Below are positions 1 through 9,732 of a stretch of DNA of 64,000 bases, piece by piece. The translations under genes and the position numbers were made by a program. Location of the stretch: positions 165,508-229,507 of IMG/VR virus record IMGVR_UViG_3300023313_000001. One strand, 5' to 3'. The notes under the pieces were generated by a model that did no database searches, was not told the DNA's origin, and saw nothing but the letters and a program-made list of their open reading frames with translations. The DNA comes from a virus. The number at the start of each line of letters is the position of its first letter. Within the stretch, counting starts at the first letter, position 1.

Positions 1-11
1 GGGTAAATAAT

Positions 12-1142
12 ATGGTACATCGTAATAGGTTTATTACTAAATCTACAAAGGTGCACAATCACAAATATGATTATTCATTTGTTGAGTACAAAAACACCCA
101 CACTCACGTAACCATCGTGTGTCCAAAACACGGAAAATTTTCCCAACTACCCATGTGTCATGTGAGAGGTGAAGGGTGTGCCCAATGTTTTGGTAACACT
201 AGAAAAACCACAGAAGAGTTTATACATACAGCCTCTCAAATTCACAAGGGAAGGTATGACTATTCGTTGGTAGAGTATATAAATGTTAAAACTAAAGTTG
301 ACATTATTTGCAAACACCATGGGGTATTTAAACAGTCGCCAGACCACCATATTAATAAAAAAGGTGGGTGTGCTAAATGTGCGGGTAATGTTGTTAAAAC
401 TACCCCCGAATTTATATCAAAAGCCTTAAAAATCCACGGAGCTGCATACGATTATTCTGAAGTTACATACATCAATAGTAAAACACCTGTGCGGTTGAAA
501 TGCTCTAAGCATGGGATATTTACAATCACACCAGAGCAACATATACTCAAACATGGTGGATGTGGCAAATGTTCACCCACATTTCCCAGCAATACTACTA
601 ACTTTATTCAACGTGCCACAAACGTACATAATCACAAATATGATTATTCATTAGTTGAGTATAAAAATATCGACACTCCAATAACTATAATCTGTCCAAA
701 ACACGGAAAATTTACAACATCTCCCAAAATACATTTAAGAGGATCTCAATGTAAACAATGTTATTTAGATCAGAAAGTAGGATCATATACTGTAGATAGA
801 TTTAGATGCGATCCTGCGTTAGCTCAATCATCAGGATATGTATATGCAGTGGAGTTAACAGATTTGTCGTCCACTAAATTTATCAAGATTGGTATATCCA
901 CCAACTATAAAAAACGCATCAATCAATACGTTAAAATGAACCCAAATGTATTACATTTACATAAATCCACTTTAAAAGATGTTTTTGGTACTGAACAACA
1001 ACTATTGCAATTGTTGGCAAATGAAAAATATGATCCCCAAAACAGTTTTGGTGGACATACTGAGTGTGTCCAGTACAATGATTATACTATAAATACTATA
1101 AACTCAACATTTAACAACCTGGTGGAACGATGTCAAACATAG
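12..1142 (+). CDS. GIY-YIG-type homing endonuclease with four zinc-finger modules
   Basis: Free-standing nuclease, probably a homing endonuclease. The first ~260 residues are four tandem modules of about 60 residues, each with an HxxKYDYS-like start, a CxxHG core and a CxxC end (treble-clef/DUF723-like, presumably zinc- and DNA-binding). Residues ~273-350 look like a GIY-YIG (T5orf172/MUG113-like) nuclease: GYVYAVEL, then KFIKIGIS, then a late FGGHTE segment. No in-frame stop separates the ATG from the window edge, so the N-terminus may lie upstream. The 3' end overlaps the gp15 start by 13 bases. The same modules occur in the EDxHD endonuclease at 32342. Confidence 0.75.
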   Translation: MVHRNRFITKSTKVHNHKYDYSFVEYKNTHTHVTIVCPKHGKFSQLPMCHVRGEGCAQCFGNTRKTTEEFIHTASQIHKGRYDYSLVEYINVKTKVDIICKHHGVFKQSPDHHINKKGGCAKCAGNVVKTTPEFISKALKIHGAAYDYSEVTYINSKTPVRLKCSKHGIFTITPEQHILKHGGCGKCSPTFPSNTTNFIQRATNVHNHKYDYSLVEYKNIDTPITIICPKHGKFTTSPKIHLRGSQCKQCYLDQKVGSYTVDRFRCDPALAQSSGYVYAVELTDLSSTKFIKIGISTNYKKRINQYVKMNPNVLHLHKSTLKDVFGTEQQLLQLLANEKYDPQNSFGGHTECVQYNDYTINTINSTFNNLVERCQT

Positions 1143-1912
1143 AAACGTACTTTTATGATGAACAGTTTAAACGATATGCTCTACAGTTTAACGCAATCTT
1201 CAGTGGATTGCAAGTAATGGTTGGCAAATCAGCAACTTCAGATGAAAAATTAATTTCAGTACCGATCATCTATGGGTCGCAAGATCGAGTAGCATCGGCC
1301 GCAGCCCATGGACACACTCAAAACAAACACCTGAGAGTTCCCATGATGTCGTCTAACTTGGTTAATTTTGATATAGCTAATGATAGAATGAAAGGCACTG
1401 GTGCTACAAAACGTGAAGTATTTGTTCCATTGGGTGGAGTTCTTCCAAATGATGCCAAAGTAGTTCGTACCCGTATGGCAGTTCCGTACGATTTAACGTT
1501 CGATTTAAGCATATACACCAGCAATAAAGATCAGCAATTTCAGATACTGGAACAGATACTAGTGTTGTTTGATCCTATTCTCCAAATTCAAACATCAGAA
1601 GCACACTTAGATCCCACTAAAATATCAACTGTTGAAATTATCAGTATTAACCCAGAAGAATCATTTCCACCTGGAACTGAATCACGTGTAATTGTTACTA
1701 CAATACAGTTTAAAATAGACGCATACATCACCATCCCAGCCACAGTTAAAACTGACGTTGTACAACAGATATACGCCCGCATATCCACTATATCAGATGC
1801 TCACGTAGGCATAGTCCAATCAGATGGTACTGCAAACGCGGATATCCCTGCGTTGTATGATGAGTTAGGAATTGAACCAACCATAATTGCCACTGCATTT
1901 ATTGATAACTAA
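1130..1912 (+). CDS. 15: tail sheath stabiliser (T4 gp15-like)
   Basis: Structural protein expected to cap the contracted or extended tail sheath and to join tail to neck. The N-terminus (YFYDEQFKRYALQFNAIFS, then ISVPIIYGSQDR) matches the T4 gp15 pattern of an aromatic-rich start followed by a VPI-YAS segment. The middle ILEQILVLFDP matches the gp15 VEQILPYF region. At 260 residues it is close to T4 gp15 (272). It starts inside the end of the upstream GIY-YIG gene, so translation may be coupled. Its stop overlaps the stop of the convergent endonuclease by 3-4 bases. In T4, genes 16 and 17 follow 15; here an endonuclease and gp18 follow. Confidence 0.85.
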   Translation: MSNIETYFYDEQFKRYALQFNAIFSGLQVMVGKSATSDEKLISVPIIYGSQDRVASAAAHGHTQNKHLRVPMMSSNLVNFDIANDRMKGTGATKREVFVPLGGVLPNDAKVVRTRMAVPYDLTFDLSIYTSNKDQQFQILEQILVLFDPILQIQTSEAHLDPTKISTVEIISINPEESFPPGTESRVIVTTIQFKIDAYITIPATVKTDVVQQIYARISTISDAHVGIVQSDGTANADIPALYDELGIEPTIIATAFIDN

Positions 1913-3666
1913 GTTTGCTCCCAGCCCCAAACATCATTCCCGCAGTCCCATATTCGGTCATAGTTATTGACTTGCATATTTTCCCACTCAGTCATGGTAG
2001 AATCAAACGTCGCTAGCTTGTCTTTAAGTTTATGTTTCTGAAAAACGTTCCTAGACATCAATATATTGGTATCACCTTGAATGTTAAAGTAAAAATAATT
2101 AGGTTTTGATGTGTGGGAATAAGTAAATCCAAGCTGTCCATATAATCCACCTGTATTCCAGCGCTTATCAGAATACGTTATAATTGATTTGGGGTGCTGT
2201 GATTTTAAGAAATGTTTAAATAATCTACTGGCTCCTCCCACCACTCCACAACCCATTCGGTTACTATACCGAAGTAACTCATACTCATAATTTTTGGAAA
2301 ACCGACTCTTCCCGAAAGTCATACATGCAACAATTTCACCATTGTGGGATAATCCATAATTATATCTTGATCCACACGACCCCTGAATATGATTGGCTGA
2401 TAGAAAGTCTCCTTTCTCCTTAACGGTTAACTCCACTATATTACACTGTCTCGCATAAATGCGACTTGATAAACCTAATAGATTACGTATACGTGATTTA
2501 CATATATCATTATTGTACACCCATTCTGATGAAAATATTTGAACTAATCTCACACCAAGCTTGTTACACATATCAGTTTTATTAATGTGGTATCTACTGT
2601 TTTTACCAGCCAGCTCACTATGCCAACAGACTCCATTATACTCAATAGCGATGTTTAAATCGGGTATGTATATGTCTAATTCCTGTGGAGCAATAACGTT
2701 TCTAGTGTTAGATATAACTGTTTCCGAGTAAATGACTTTAATAAACGCCAATATTTCAGACTCTGCTACAGATGTAGCAGATTTGTTGAAACTAATATTA
2801 GATCCTTCTGTTATAGTATGGATGTAAGGAAGCGTAGTGTGTAATATGTGTGCTAGTTCAGATTTTGATAAATTATACTCCTTTACAATATCCTCCACCC
2901 AAGACCTGTTAGTTAATATAGTAGATGGATCAACATCCGCATACTGTTTTCGGAGGTCATCTAACACTTCACTGAACCGCTGTGACTTGGTGATATTGTG
3001 TTTCTGTAGATTTGCTCTTACAAAATACGTGCTAGTATTGTGGCTATCTACCAGTTGATCAATAGTTTTATTGTTAATGATGTATTCGTTATATAAGTAA
3101 TCATAGCTATCAAATAGTTTACGTAGGTGTGGATCCACCATACTCCCAGCGAAAGTGGTTGCACCATATCGTCTTAGGTTGGTGATAGCAGACTTTGCTG
3201 CTGCTACATCATCTGTGCCATTTTTAACTTTAGTAGCTCTAATTTTAGCTGCTATCGTTGGGTCTTTAGCTGGAATTTCAACTCCATATCTAGCCATATT
3301 GGTGATGGATGCTTGGGTTCTGTTGTTGAAATTTTCGTCACCGTATCTGAGTTTTTTCGTCTCTTTTACACGTTTCACATTATTAGGATCCTTCCAAGCA
3401 CAATTATGACTGCAATACTGTTTGAATACACTATTTCGATAATCATAATTAGTAACATTATCACACATACCACATGCAGGCCTGGCAGTATGACCATCCA
3501 TCAGCACTCTGATTTTTAGCTTCATATCGTCACCTTCAATAAAATCTGTTGCATCATGTATTAATGAACAGACCCCAGGATTTTTATCTAATATACTTTG
3601 GAACTTAGGATTTAACTTATGTTTGGATGTTATTATGTTTATATTACGAAGAATGTCCAAGTTCAT
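1909..3666 (-). CDS. EDxHD (Vsr-like) homing endonuclease
   Basis: Large homing endonuclease of the family typified by I-Bth0305I, related to Vsr mismatch endonuclease. An early CxxC/CxxxC zinc motif (residues ~60-90) and repeated short helical segments (KxRYG-type) precede a helix-turn-helix-like stretch. At ~325-350 sits the nuclease core: ELDIYIP, then AIEYNGVCWHSE. The C-terminal ~190 residues (NHIQG, ACMTFGKSRF, VVGGASRLFKHF, SDKRWNTG) form a domain shared by all five such proteins here and reminiscent of a GNAT fold (inference). It lies antisense between gp15 and gp18, and its 5' end abuts the gp18 leader. Confidence 0.85.
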   Translation of the reverse strand: MNLDILRNINIITSKHKLNPKFQSILDKNPGVCSLIHDATDFIEGDDMKLKIRVLMDGHTARPACGMCDNVTNYDYRNSVFKQYCSHNCAWKDPNNVKRVKETKKLRYGDENFNNRTQASITNMARYGVEIPAKDPTIAAKIRATKVKNGTDDVAAAKSAITNLRRYGATTFAGSMVDPHLRKLFDSYDYLYNEYIINNKTIDQLVDSHNTSTYFVRANLQKHNITKSQRFSEVLDDLRKQYADVDPSTILTNRSWVEDIVKEYNLSKSELAHILHTTLPYIHTITEGSNISFNKSATSVAESEILAFIKVIYSETVISNTRNVIAPQELDIYIPDLNIAIEYNGVCWHSELAGKNSRYHINKTDMCNKLGVRLVQIFSSEWVYNNDICKSRIRNLLGLSSRIYARQCNIVELTVKEKGDFLSANHIQGSCGSRYNYGLSHNGEIVACMTFGKSRFSKNYEYELLRYSNRMGCGVVGGASRLFKHFLKSQHPKSIITYSDKRWNTGGLYGQLGFTYSHTSKPNYFYFNIQGDTNILMSRNVFQKHKLKDKLATFDSTMTEWENMQVNNYDRIWDCGNDVWGWEQT

Positions 3667-3742
3667 TTTAGATATGTTCCAGTTACCGTGTCAGATGAGT
3701 ATTTATACATACAATTATATATTACTTTTTGAATACCAACAA

Positions 3743-3750
3743 CATAAATA
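3743..3750 (+). promoter_or_regulatory. T4-type late promoter (CATAAATA)
   Basis: CATAAATA lies 68 bases upstream of the gp18 ATG and matches the T4 late consensus TATAAATA at 7 of 8 positions. Its position in the leader of the most abundant tail protein supports use late in infection. Confidence 0.65.
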
Positions 3751-3817
3751 TATTTCTACAGGTAACACCGTTTTTGTTGGTCGAACTAACTATCAGCATA
3801 CACAAAGGAGAAAAATA

Positions 3818-5575
3818 ATGCCTACACTTATATCACCAGGAGTATCCGTCACAGTAACTGATGAGTCATTCTACGTCCCGGCATCAGCCCCTACAGTTCC
3901 TATGATAATCATAGCTACTGCAGAGAATAAATTACAACCTAATGGAATTAGTGCTGCAATAGGAACTCAAGAACATGATGTTATTCGAACTGTAACTTCA
4001 CTAACTCAAAGTTCACAACTTTATGGGATTCCGAAATTCTTACAGACTGTAAGTGGTGAAGCTCAGCATGGAGACGCACGCAACGAGTATGGATTGCTAG
4101 CATTAAACCAATTCTTAGGAATAGGTAATCGTGCGTATGTAGTCCGAGCAAACGTGAATTTAAACGATGACAGAAACGACATCATCAACATGTGGCTAGC
4201 CAGAACTAATGCAGCTGCTATCAATATTGAAGTACTATCCCAAGAATTCATTAACGAATTTAATGCTGCTAATGGGTATGTTACAGGCAATCCCCTATTC
4301 AAAGAGACTATTACTCGAGTAGAACTAGTTACACTAATGAACCAGGTAATGGTTGCTGTGTATGACAGTTATAACTTTAATAGCACTATTTTTGAAACAG
4401 ATTTCGAGTCTAACCACAACCCACTGCTAGGTGGCACGGCTGCCCTCAACGTGTATGATGCAACATACACTACTGTAGTAGCATCGTTCCTAGGGTTTGA
4501 GGGAGCTGCTCTTGACTGGGAAACTAACAGCTTGGGATCGTTTGTTGGTCATACTACCGAATGGCTACCATCAGAAGCAAATACATTCTTGTCGGGCTTA
4601 GCTGATGACTTCGCATTCACTGTTGAATTTCTTAATTCAACAAGTCTAGGTGCAAATGATCCAGCTCGTCGATCAGCCATCGTTACCGCATTACAAGCAA
4701 CTGTAAATTCCCCAGATATTAGATCTGAAGCATACGAATTCAACTTAGTCTTATGTCCAGGATACCACGAACTCGTTGATGAAATGGCTACCTTAGTAAC
4801 CGATATTTCGAATGAAGCTGTGGTAATAGCAGATTCTCCAATGAACATGGATCCTGATGCTGTTGTAGTATGGATGGATGATCCAGTCAGTGGTCGAGTA
4901 TACAACGCAAATGTTGCATACTACTACAGTCATGGGTATGGCTCTAATTTAGATGGCACCAACGTTCTCGGAGCAGCATCTGGAGTTGCATTGCGTACCA
5001 TTGCATTTAGTGACGATACTACTAGTGCAGTTTGGTTTGCACCTGCTGGTGCCCAACGTGGCGTAGTCACTGGCGTATCTCAAATGGGTTATTACACTGG
5101 AATTGCTGGATCAGCGACCCAGTTCAATGAAGCGGTACTTAACGTAGGTCAACGCGACAATATGTATAAGGACCCTACCAAACTAAACCCAATAACATTT
5201 TTACCAGGTCGTGGTATTGTAGTGATGGGTCAAAAAACGTCTCCAGCAACCGCTAGCGCACTAGATCGTATAAATGTTGTTAGATTGATGGCTCACATCA
5301 AACGTCAATTACGCAAAAATACATTTGCGTTTGTTTTCGAACCTAACGATCAGTTAACCAGAGATAATCTCAAAGCGATGGTGGACAACTTCCTAGGAGA
5401 TTTGGTTGTTCGTAGAGGCTTATATGATTTCGCCTCGGTATGCGATGAGTCAAATAATACTCCAGACAGAGTAGATCGAAATGAAATGTACATAGACATA
5501 GCACTCAAACCTGTTAAGGCAGCCGAGTTCATATATGTGCCAATCCGCGTTCTATCAACTGGTGCTAGTTTGTAA
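3818..5575 (+). CDS. 18: contractile tail sheath protein (T4 gp18-like)
   Basis: Tail sheath subunit that polymerises around the tail tube and contracts on DNA injection. The N-terminus LISPGVSVTVTDES is the hallmark sheath start (SPGVxVxExD). The C-terminal third contains the conserved GRGIVVMGQKT and NVVRLMAHIKRQL segments followed by a KAAEFIYVPIRV end. ATG 3818 is chosen because AAAGGAG sits 8 bases upstream; a longer reading frame back to 3623 would overlap the antisense endonuclease and lacks the family N-terminus. Length is 585 residues against 659 for T4 gp18. A late promoter lies upstream and a strong terminator downstream. Confidence 0.93.
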   Translation: MPTLISPGVSVTVTDESFYVPASAPTVPMIIIATAENKLQPNGISAAIGTQEHDVIRTVTSLTQSSQLYGIPKFLQTVSGEAQHGDARNEYGLLALNQFLGIGNRAYVVRANVNLNDDRNDIINMWLARTNAAAINIEVLSQEFINEFNAANGYVTGNPLFKETITRVELVTLMNQVMVAVYDSYNFNSTIFETDFESNHNPLLGGTAALNVYDATYTTVVASFLGFEGAALDWETNSLGSFVGHTTEWLPSEANTFLSGLADDFAFTVEFLNSTSLGANDPARRSAIVTALQATVNSPDIRSEAYEFNLVLCPGYHELVDEMATLVTDISNEAVVIADSPMNMDPDAVVVWMDDPVSGRVYNANVAYYYSHGYGSNLDGTNVLGAASGVALRTIAFSDDTTSAVWFAPAGAQRGVVTGVSQMGYYTGIAGSATQFNEAVLNVGQRDNMYKDPTKLNPITFLPGRGIVVMGQKTSPATASALDRINVVRLMAHIKRQLRKNTFAFVFEPNDQLTRDNLKAMVDNFLGDLVVRRGLYDFASVCDESNNTPDRVDRNEMYIDIALKPVKAAEFIYVPIRVLSTGASL

Positions 5576-5605
5576 TATAAGCTTGACCACAATATCAATA
5601 TAGAG

Positions 5606-5613
5606 TATAAATA
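5606..5613 (+). promoter_or_regulatory. T4-type late promoter (TATAAATA), endonuclease gene
   Basis: Perfect TATAAATA octamer 34 bases upstream of the endonuclease ATG at 5647. It directly abuts the gp18 terminator hairpin, so transcription from gp18 would stop where this promoter restarts it. Confidence 0.6.
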
Positions 5614-5646
5614 CCTCAATAAAGTGATTTATTGAGGTATTTTTAT
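5613..5646 (+). terminator. Rho-independent terminator after gp18
   Basis: 11-bp perfect stem (ACCTCAATAAA paired with TTTATTGAGGT), four-base loop GTGA, followed by ATTTTTAT. It ends just before the next start codon. Confidence 0.75.
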
Positions 5647-7245
5647 ATGCAGGAAACGATACCATGCCAGATATGTGGAAAACACATGAAATGTATTGGG
5701 TGGAGACATTTACAACAACACAACACCACAGTTGACATATACAAACAACAATTTCCACAATCTCCTTTAAGGTCAGAAGCATCTACAGCTAGAAAATCGA
5801 AGTCTGCAAAACTTGCAAACGCCTCACGCAAGGGAGTAGCTAGATCTGATGTTGTGAAAACAAAAATATCACAAGCAAATAAAGGGAAGGATGCTTGGAA
5901 TAAAGGCATAGGTATGTCTGACACTCAAAAACAAACACTTTCACAAACCAAGAAAGACCAATACGCAAATGGATCTACTATCCACTGGAATACAGGCAAT
6001 ATAACTCCAAACGACGTCAAGAAAAAAATATCAGAAACAGCACTATCCCAATGTCGTACATACAGTGAACCTAGTAAACAAAAAAGACAATCTACTATGC
6101 AGCAAAAATACGACGATGGATGGGTTCATCCTAGTCATCGTCCAGAGGTGCTTCAGCAACGCAAAAAAACAATGTTCGAACGATACGGCGTAGATAATTT
6201 TATGCAACAACACATCAACCATTCGGTATTGTTAAAACTTAACGACCGTACCTGGTTAGAAGACCAACACATCACCCAACATAAACCAATCACTCAAATT
6301 TGTAAGGATTTAGGATTACATTGGAAAAACAGCAATGCTATGGTTAAATCCCGGTTGCTTAAATTTGATATACCACAACAATATGACTTCTCATGCTCTT
6401 ATCCTGAACGTGAACTTAGAGACCTATTAACGGAATGGAATATACCCTTCATAGGGAATGATAGGACTCAGATTAAACCCAAAGAATTGGATATATACAT
6501 TCCATCCAAGTCAATAGCTATTGAATATTGTGGATTGATATGGCACTCGGATGCGTTTGTAGATAAGAACTACCACAAATTAAAAATGGAGCTATGTGCT
6601 GCAGTAGGAATTAAGTTAATTACTATTTTTGAAGACGAGTGGTTGCATTGTCGTGATATAGTGATAAGTAAACTTCAACAGATACTTGGAATATCAAACG
6701 ATCAACGTATTTTTGCTCGCAACTGTAGTGTTATAGAAATTGAACACCAAACTGCTAAAGAGTTTCTGAACACTAATCACATTCAAGGATATGGACCATC
6801 TAGTATCAACTTAGGGTTGCATTATAATTCGGAATTAGTGGCAGTGGCAGCATATAAACGTGACGGATCCAGTGACTTTATACTAAACAGATTTGCAACA
6901 TCGTGTAGTGTGATTGGCGGATTTACTAAGCTTGAACGGTACTTTGATCGTAATTACCATCCTACAATGGTGTCAACATTTGCTGACATGAGATGGAGTA
7001 TTGGAGACTTATACAAAAATACTGGATACACCTTAGTTAACCTGTTGCGTCCAGATTATGCATACATCGACAAATCTTCATTCACTAGAATACATAAATT
7101 CAACTTTCGACACCACAATTTACATAATATGTTGGACGTATACGACCCATTACTTAGCGAAACCGAGAATACCAGAGCTAATGGGATACACCGAATTTAT
7201 AACTGTGGTTTAATGAAGTTTCAACGTACTAATATGTCCGAATAG
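5647..7245 (+). CDS. EDxHD (Vsr-like) homing endonuclease
   Basis: Paralogue of the other EDxHD endonucleases in this window. The N-terminus has a CxxCGKHMKCIGWRHLQQH segment resembling a MucR/ROS-type zinc-binding domain, then NUMOD-like basic repeats (residues ~50-190). The nuclease core is at ~278-303 (ELDIYIP, AIEYCGLIWHSD, then FEDEW). The shared C-terminal domain follows (NHIQGYGPSSINLGL, VIGGFTKLERYF, FADMRWSIG). ATG 5647 is preferred over upstream TTG 5632, which lies in the terminator hairpin. It sits between gp18 and two small genes, as expected for a selfish insertion in a tail cluster. Confidence 0.83.
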   Translation: MQETIPCQICGKHMKCIGWRHLQQHNTTVDIYKQQFPQSPLRSEASTARKSKSAKLANASRKGVARSDVVKTKISQANKGKDAWNKGIGMSDTQKQTLSQTKKDQYANGSTIHWNTGNITPNDVKKKISETALSQCRTYSEPSKQKRQSTMQQKYDDGWVHPSHRPEVLQQRKKTMFERYGVDNFMQQHINHSVLLKLNDRTWLEDQHITQHKPITQICKDLGLHWKNSNAMVKSRLLKFDIPQQYDFSCSYPERELRDLLTEWNIPFIGNDRTQIKPKELDIYIPSKSIAIEYCGLIWHSDAFVDKNYHKLKMELCAAVGIKLITIFEDEWLHCRDIVISKLQQILGISNDQRIFARNCSVIEIEHQTAKEFLNTNHIQGYGPSSINLGLHYNSELVAVAAYKRDGSSDFILNRFATSCSVIGGFTKLERYFDRNYHPTMVSTFADMRWSIGDLYKNTGYTLVNLLRPDYAYIDKSSFTRIHKFNFRHHNLHNMLDVYDPLLSETENTRANGIHRIYNCGLMKFQRTNMSE

Positions 7246-7321
7246 TTAAATCAATAGATCTTTCAACTCAACGCTAGTATAGTATAATATCAAATGTGTG
7301 AAATATTTAGGAGATATTGCT

Positions 7322-7636
7322 ATGGACATTAACATCCAACTACAAGAACTACATAATAAAAACGATACTATAGGGAATAGTATCAATGAAGGCATAATGC
7401 AAGCATTCAACAATCTGGATGATTCTGATAGAGAATACATTCAAAATGAGATCCAAGAAGGAGTGATGATTGCATTGGTAGATCACTTCATGGCAAACGA
7501 GATTACAGACTTCCGAGCAACATGTGACTCGACTAACAATCAAGATGTCGCAAATACCATCAATGTAGATGTGTGGTTTACTATGGCTGGAGAGACATCC
7601 GAAACCCATATATCACGGACATGTACCATCTGTTGA
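7322..7636 (+). CDS. small hypothetical protein, 104 aa
   Basis: Unrecognised acidic protein of 104 residues. ATG 7322 is chosen because AGGAG (7309-7313) lies 8 bases upstream; a GTG at 7298 has no such site. A TATAAT-like -10 element at 7283-7288 could give it its own promoter. The C-terminal part is short beta-prone and ends in a Cys-x-x-Cys tail (CTIC). No domain is recognised. Confidence 0.6.
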   Translation: MDINIQLQELHNKNDTIGNSINEGIMQAFNNLDDSDREYIQNEIQEGVMIALVDHFMANEITDFRATCDSTNNQDVANTINVDVWFTMAGETSETHISRTCTIC

Positions 7637-7670
7637 CATAATCGGTTGATTTGAGTAGACTTATGTTCTC

Positions 7671-7696
7671 CCAAATTGTTCAACGTAACAATTTGG
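7671..7696. promoter_or_regulatory. perfect 10-bp inverted repeat, operator- or hairpin-like
   Basis: CCAAATTGTT and AACAATTTGG are separated by six bases (CAACGT). No T-run follows, so it is not a typical terminator. It lies between 7322-7636 and the putative DNA-binding gene at 7725, downstream of a TTGACA at 7633-7638, and may be an operator or an mRNA 5' hairpin. Confidence 0.45.
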
Positions 7697-7724
7697 ATTA
7701 ACTCACTAACCGAAGGTAATACTC

Positions 7725-7961
7725 ATGACATCAAGTAATAACTCTAATAGTAAATCCAACAAGACCACTGTAATTAACCGAATCACTGCGTATCTGGGCG
7801 GTCGAAAAACCAATGCAACCACTGTACAAATTATAAAAGCTGTTGGTGGTAATGTAGGAACGGTTAAAGCTCGATTATCCGACCTAACTCGCTCAGGAAC
7901 TATCACTCGTGTGCTCAAGCAAAATAATGGCAAAAATGTGCCTACGTTCACTTTAAACTAA
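7725..7961 (+). CDS. putative small winged-helix-like DNA-binding protein, 78 aa
   Basis: 78-residue basic protein. After a Ser/Asn/Lys-rich start, residues ~20-75 (ITAYLGGRKTNATTVQIIKA, then GTVKARLSDLTRSGTITRVL) read as a compact helix-turn-helix/winged-helix module with a beta wing (inference). The gene at 53650 has a similarly built C-terminal segment. It is preceded by a perfect inverted repeat that could be its own operator and followed by a bidirectional terminator. Confidence 0.55.
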   Translation: MTSSNNSNSKSNKTTVINRITAYLGGRKTNATTVQIIKAVGGNVGTVKARLSDLTRSGTITRVLKQNNGKNVPTFTLN

Positions 7962-7987
7962 TCCAACTCCACAAGTAACCGCTGTAT

Positions 7988-8014
7988 AAAAAGACAACTA
8001 CATGTTGTCTTTTT
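7988..8014. terminator. bidirectional Rho-independent terminator
   Basis: AAAAAGACAAC paired with GTTGTCTTTTT around loop TACAT, A-run on one side and T-run on the other. It sits between the convergent gene at 7725 (+) and the endonuclease at 9674 (-), whose stop codon is inside the stem. Confidence 0.75.
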
Positions 8015-9674
8015 TATTCCACACCCATACTGAATTACCACAATCCCAGATCCTGTCATAGCCATTGTTTACCATATTATCCCATTCCGTCAATTCTACA
8101 TCAAACATCTGTAGTCTATCTTTCAACTTATGTTTTTGGAATTGCATTCTACTGAACAAAACCAACCGATCTGAATTGTGGAAATACATATAATTCGGTG
8201 GACTATAATGACTGAAACTGAAACTCAATTGCCCATACATAGCTCCAGTGTTCCACGATCTATCAGCGTATGACACTACAGACGATGGGTGGATTTGTCT
8301 AATAAAATGTTTGAATAATTTAGATGCCCCACCAACCACTGTGGAGTCAATTTTTGAACAATACCTCAATAACTCGTACTCGTATTTGTTAGAGAATCTA
8401 CTTTTACCAAACGTCATACATGCCACCAACTCACTACCATACATTAACCCGTATCGCACATGAGACTTACATGCCCGCTGTAGGTGGTTAACATCTACAA
8501 AAATATTAGCAGCCTTAGAGCTAAGTTCTACAATAGTAGTTGACCGTCCATAGATTCTACTACCTGATACTCCCAATTTAGCTCGGATCCTTGATTTTAC
8601 CACAGACTGGTGCAGCACCCACTGGTCCTGGCGTAAATGTATCAACTGTATTCCTTGAGTATTACACATTTTGGTCTTCATCAAATGGTAATCTTTCGTC
8701 TTTCCTTTTGAGTCAGAATGCCAATATATTCCATTAAACTCTATTGCGATACCATGGTCTGGCAACACTATATCTAACTCATATGGTTTAATAATACTCC
8801 GAACATGTCTATTTACTGTTACATTTAATGACTCCAAAAAAGAACAAACTTCGTTTTCTCCAGTAGAGTTGGATGATGACACCGGTAAATCGAAATATTT
8901 GAATCTGGACGTTAATAATGGTTGTGACACGTTTAATGTTTTCGCAATTTCTGTCAACGATCGTCCCTGCATATGTTGATCCAATAACCATTTCGGGTCA
9001 TGCAGTTTTTCATATACATCTATCCAGTCATCTCCATTAAATCCCGTATATCTTGCCCAGGTAGCAGCACGTTCATATAACTCTCCCGAATGTAGGTGGT
9101 GTACACGAGTATGAGAGATCTGTTCTCGAACAGAATCCGTCATGGCATGTGTGGTACCGTAACGTTCCATACATGTTTGTTGTTTTTTATCTTGAGATTG
9201 AGTAGACGACACATTCCATTCGGTACCATACTTACGTAAATTAGTTTGCTTTAACTTAGCTTGCACTTGGGTAGACTGTAAAGCATGCTTTACTCCCAAC
9301 ACGTTAAATCTATCTTCAGCCACCCTATGGGTCATTTTAAAATAATTGTCTACACCATAATGGTTCATAGTCGTCTGTTTACGCTTAGTTAATAAATCAC
9401 CACCCTCATGTACACATTTATTTGAGCAAAATTTGCGATATTCGTGTGTTGAATCATTCCAAGTAACTGTGCCAACCTTACAATGGGAACACACTACCAA
9501 CTCAGATTCCTTATGTATAATATGCCACATTCGCTGTCTCAGCCCAGATTTTATTGGTAGAAACAAGGTAGCCTTTTTAATAACATCATATTTTACGGTA
9601 TTTAACTTGATCCAAGACCTAAAATTTGACAATGCTGATAGTTCTATAATTATTTCTTGTAATTTGTGGTCCAT
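7998..9674 (-). CDS. EDxHD (Vsr-like) homing endonuclease
   Basis: Third EDxHD paralogue in the tail cluster, antisense to it. N-terminal zinc motif CSHCKVGTVTW...CSNKC at ~55-85, then repeated helical units with MxRYG/MNHYG signatures, a helix-turn-helix-like region (~240-265), the nuclease core at ~296-320 (YELDIVLP, AIEFNGIYWHSD) and the shared C-terminal domain (NHLQRACKSHVRYGL, ACMTFGKSRF, VVGGASKLFKHF, YADRSWNTG). It is closest in its C-terminal half to the gene at 1909-3666, which has the same orientation. Its 5' end directly adjoins the gp19 late promoter. Confidence 0.84.
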   Translation of the reverse strand: MDHKLQEIIIELSALSNFRSWIKLNTVKYDVIKKATLFLPIKSGLRQRMWHIIHKESELVVCSHCKVGTVTWNDSTHEYRKFCSNKCVHEGGDLLTKRKQTTMNHYGVDNYFKMTHRVAEDRFNVLGVKHALQSTQVQAKLKQTNLRKYGTEWNVSSTQSQDKKQQTCMERYGTTHAMTDSVREQISHTRVHHLHSGELYERAATWARYTGFNGDDWIDVYEKLHDPKWLLDQHMQGRSLTEIAKTLNVSQPLLTSRFKYFDLPVSSSNSTGENEVCSFLESLNVTVNRHVRSIIKPYELDIVLPDHGIAIEFNGIYWHSDSKGKTKDYHLMKTKMCNTQGIQLIHLRQDQWVLHQSVVKSRIRAKLGVSGSRIYGRSTTIVELSSKAANIFVDVNHLQRACKSHVRYGLMYGSELVACMTFGKSRFSNKYEYELLRYCSKIDSTVVGGASKLFKHFIRQIHPSSVVSYADRSWNTGAMYGQLSFSFSHYSPPNYMYFHNSDRLVLFSRMQFQKHKLKDRLQMFDVELTEWDNMVNNGYDRIWDCGNSVWVWNKKDNM

Positions 9675-9676
9675 AG

Positions 9677-9684
9677 CATAAATA
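9677..9684 (+). promoter_or_regulatory. T4-type late promoter (CATAAATA) for gp19
   Basis: CATAAATA 49 bases upstream of the tail tube ATG; 7 of 8 match to TATAAATA. Confidence 0.65.
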
Positions 9685-9732
9685 CCTCATATAACCAAAC
9701 AGTGCTACATATTATATAGGAGCAGTTAACCA

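Noticed and set aside
3623-3817. N-terminal extension of the tail sheath frame
   Set aside because: Upstream part overlaps the antisense endonuclease and late promoter; the RBS and the family N-terminus support ATG 3818.
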